A stretch of DNA of 7,829 bases from Thermodesulfatator sp. Lineage in GTDB: Bacteria > Desulfobacterota > Thermodesulfobacteria > Thermodesulfobacteriales > Thermodesulfobacteriaceae. The notes beneath the pieces are model-generated. The model had not been told where the DNA came from, searched no databases, and saw nothing but the letters and a program-made list of their open reading frames with translations. Shown here piece by piece: positions 6,331 to 7,829 of this stretch; position 1 is the first letter of the stretch; each line of letters begins with the position of its first letter. The position numbers and the translations under genes are program-made. The DNA lies in contig JALWWR010000031.1 in the NCBI GenBank assembly GCA_026993045.1, positions 1-7,829 on the forward strand, read 5' to 3'.

Positions 6331-7829
6331 AGGGCCGCTTGTTTTTTCATCGGAAGCTGGCTTCATACCTGCTAGCCGGCCGGGAAAAGGACTTTGAATC
6401 TTTGGTGAGCCAGCGTTTGGCCTTGATTCTGAAACGCGAGGGGGAGCTCTTTTCTTTTTCCTTCTCCCACCTCGAGGCCCTCGAAAAACTTTTCTCGGAG
6501 CTTCGTTCCAGTCTGGCCTCAGATCTAGGAGAAGCCCCCCTTCCCTTTTCTTTAGTGGCCGAGGGGCTGGAGCCTTCCTGGCCCCGTCCGGGAAGGATCT
6601 ATCTCCCTTCCAAGACGGAAAAGGAAATCCGGGCCCTGAAACTCCCTTTTCTGGTTCAGGTCCAGGTCCAAGGTCCAGTTTTGGAGTTGGTTTTGCCTTC
6701 GGCCACTATTCCAGAGCTTTATCTCCCGGTGCGGGACCTCTTCTGGCTAGGTTCTAAAGAGCCTTGTTTTTATTGTGGACTGTCTTGGCATGCTACCTCC
6801 GAGTGTCCCGGACTCCGGGAAAGAAACCCCGGTAGGGCCCTAAAAGATTACCTGACCCAGTCCCTGAAAACCTTGGGGGGCAAACTTTCAGAAAGGGTGT
6901 TGGCTAAAGACCTGGATCATCAAGACCTGCAGGGGCTTTATACCCGGTATTTCTACTTCCAGCCCTCTTTCCTACGGGTCTTGTTTTATAAGATCCGCCG
7001 CTCGCCGAACTTTTCAAACCTTCGTTTAGGGGAGACTATAGCTACCGAAGGGGGGCCTCTCCTCATCGGCTTGGAAAGCCTGCATGTGGGGAACCCTTCG
7101 GAGGCGGAAAAGCGTTTCCTTGCGGTAGGTACTCCTACCCATCACCAGGTAGCCCTGGGGCTGGCTCATTGCGCTATTCAAAAGGGGGATTACGAAAAGG
7201 CCCTTTCTTATCTTCAAGGAGCGGACCTTGAACATCTGCCGCCCTTGCTCCACGCGGCCCTAGCCTTACTTAAAGGTCGGATCTATGAAGCCCGGAAGGA
7301 TTGGGTCAGTGCGGAACGTTGTTATTCCGAAGCCCTAAAAAAGGATCCTTCCTTTCTTCCGGCGCACTATCATCGACTGCTGAACCTCTTTCGTCTTGGC
7401 GGAGCCGAAAGAAACCTGGGGAGGCTTGCCCCCCTCTGGGGAGACCCTCTTCTTTTTCTTTTGAGCTTTTTGGAGCCCCTGCTGGTTCCCTTTCAAAGGG
7501 CCCTGGAGAAGGCCTTGGATTTAAGACTGGAGAAAAAACAAGGCGAGGCCCTCTCCAGACTCCGGCAAGCCGAAGACGCCTTTCACCAGACTAAGGGACT
7601 TTTACCTCCAGAGGAGCGGTCCCGTTTGGAGGAGGCCCTAGCCCAGTTTCGAGAAACTATCTATCAGGGGAGCTACGCCGAGTTGGAAGAGATCGCCCTC
7701 CGTTTGACGGAGTTTGCCTTGGAGCTCAAGGGTTATCTTCAGCGTCAAATTCGGGAATTTCAACATCAAAAACGGGTCTTTTTTTCCCGACTCCACCGCT
7801 TAAAGCTCTTTTGGCAGAACTATCCCTAT
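6321..7829 (+). CDS. Unrecognised protein with CCHC zinc knuckle, TPR-like repeats and helical C-terminus (3' end cut by window edge)
   Basis: I do not recognise this protein as a named family. The frame is open without a stop for 503 codons to the window edge. No signal peptide or clear transmembrane helix is seen, so it is probably cytoplasmic; the hydrophobic run LLFLLSFLEPLLVPF (about 377-391) is short and contains a Glu and two Pro. Residues 1-140 look like a mixed alpha/beta domain, with alternating hydrophobic strands such as LVQVQVQGPVLELVLP. Residues 149-162 are a perfect zinc knuckle (C149, C152, H157, C162; spacing 2-4-4), with the usual Gly after the second Cys and Pro after the last. 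TPR-like repeats follow at about 275-308 (GDYEKALSYLQGA) and 311-344 (GRIYEARKDWVSAERCYSEALKKDPS). From about 390 onward it is helical and rich in Glu, Arg, Gln and Leu. It overlaps lspA by 10 bases and has its own GGAG, so it is the third gene of the ileS operon. A scaffold that binds nucleic acid or a protein partner is possible, but this is inference only. Confidence 0.85.
   Translation, partial: MPLKGRLFFHRKLASYLLAGREKDFESLVSQRLALILKREGELFSFSFSHLEALEKLFSELRSSLASDLGEAPLPFSLVAEGLEPSWPRPGRIYLPSKTEKEIRALKLPFLVQVQVQGPVLELVLPSATIPELYLPVRDLFWLGSKEPCFYCGLSWHATSECPGLRERNPGRALKDYLTQSLKTLGGKLSERVLAKDLDHQDLQGLYTRYFYFQPSFLRVLFYKIRRSPNFSNLRLGETIATEGGPLLIGLESLHVGNPSEAEKRFLAVGTPTHHQVALGLAHCAIQKGDYEKALSYLQGADLEHLPPLLHAALALLKGRIYEARKDWVSAERCYSEALKKDPSFLPAHYHRLLNLFRLGGAERNLGRLAPLWGDPLLFLLSFLEPLLVPFQRALEKALDLRLEKKQGEALSRLRQAEDAFHQTKGLLPPEERSRLEEALAQFRETIYQGSYAELEEIALRLTEFALELKGYLQRQIREFQHQKRVFFSRLHRLKLFWQNYPY

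Noticed and set aside
7446..7500. Transmembrane helix in the zinc-knuckle/TPR protein
   Set aside because: The hydrophobic run is only about 15 residues and contains a Glu and two prolines, so a buried helix of a repeat domain is more likely.
7301..7594. 97-codon open frame inside the last gene, different frame
   Set aside because: It lies wholly within the longer frame that carries the TPR-like repeats, and its Ser/Pro/Gly-rich product looks like a shadow.
1..7829. CRISPR array, insertion sequence or tRNA gene
   Set aside because: No spaced direct repeats, transposase-like frame, terminal inverted repeats or cloverleaf-like segment was seen; nearly all sequence is explained by six protein genes.

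Overview
The window reads as ordinary chromosomal DNA of a bacterium. It is densely packed, with all genes on the + strand, short or negative spacing between genes, and mildly G+C-rich coding sequence with many Lys/Glu/Arg residues and thermophile-style zinc Cys pairs in the isoleucyl-tRNA synthetase. My best guess, from gene style and protein wording rather than any database search, is a thermophilic member of Thermodesulfobacteriota or a similar deep-branching anaerobe. No mobile element, CRISPR array, tRNA or rRNA is visible.

Layout. (1) Positions 1-1050 hold the 3' part of proC (last step of proline synthesis), overlapping by one base with rlmE, the 23S rRNA 2'-O-ribose methyltransferase. 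(2) An A+T-rich gap (1051-1199) contains a possible weak terminator and a second inverted repeat. It precedes a stand-alone membrane-bound diguanylate cyclase (1200-2939) with a periplasmic sensor segment, HAMP, a Cys-rich GAF-like domain and an intact GGEEF domain. (3) A 128-base leader with a possible promoter and a good ribosome binding site opens a second operon. In it, ileS overlaps lspA by 4 bases (ATGA), and lspA overlaps an unrecognised gene by 10 bases. That gene runs off the right edge with 503 codons visible.

How they fit together. ileS-lspA is a widespread bacterial pairing (tRNA-Ile charging and lipoprotein signal-peptide removal). The third gene of this operon is the most interesting item in the window. 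It encodes a soluble-looking protein with a perfect CCHC zinc knuckle (C-X2-C-X4-H-X4-C, residues 149-162), a fold type common in eukaryotic and retroviral nucleic-acid-binding proteins but rare in bacteria, followed by tetratricopeptide-like repeats and a long helical C-terminal part. Its function is unknown to me.

Other points worth checking are the HMGT version of the class I HIGH motif in IleRS and the cysteine clusters in the cytoplasmic sensory part of the diguanylate cyclase.
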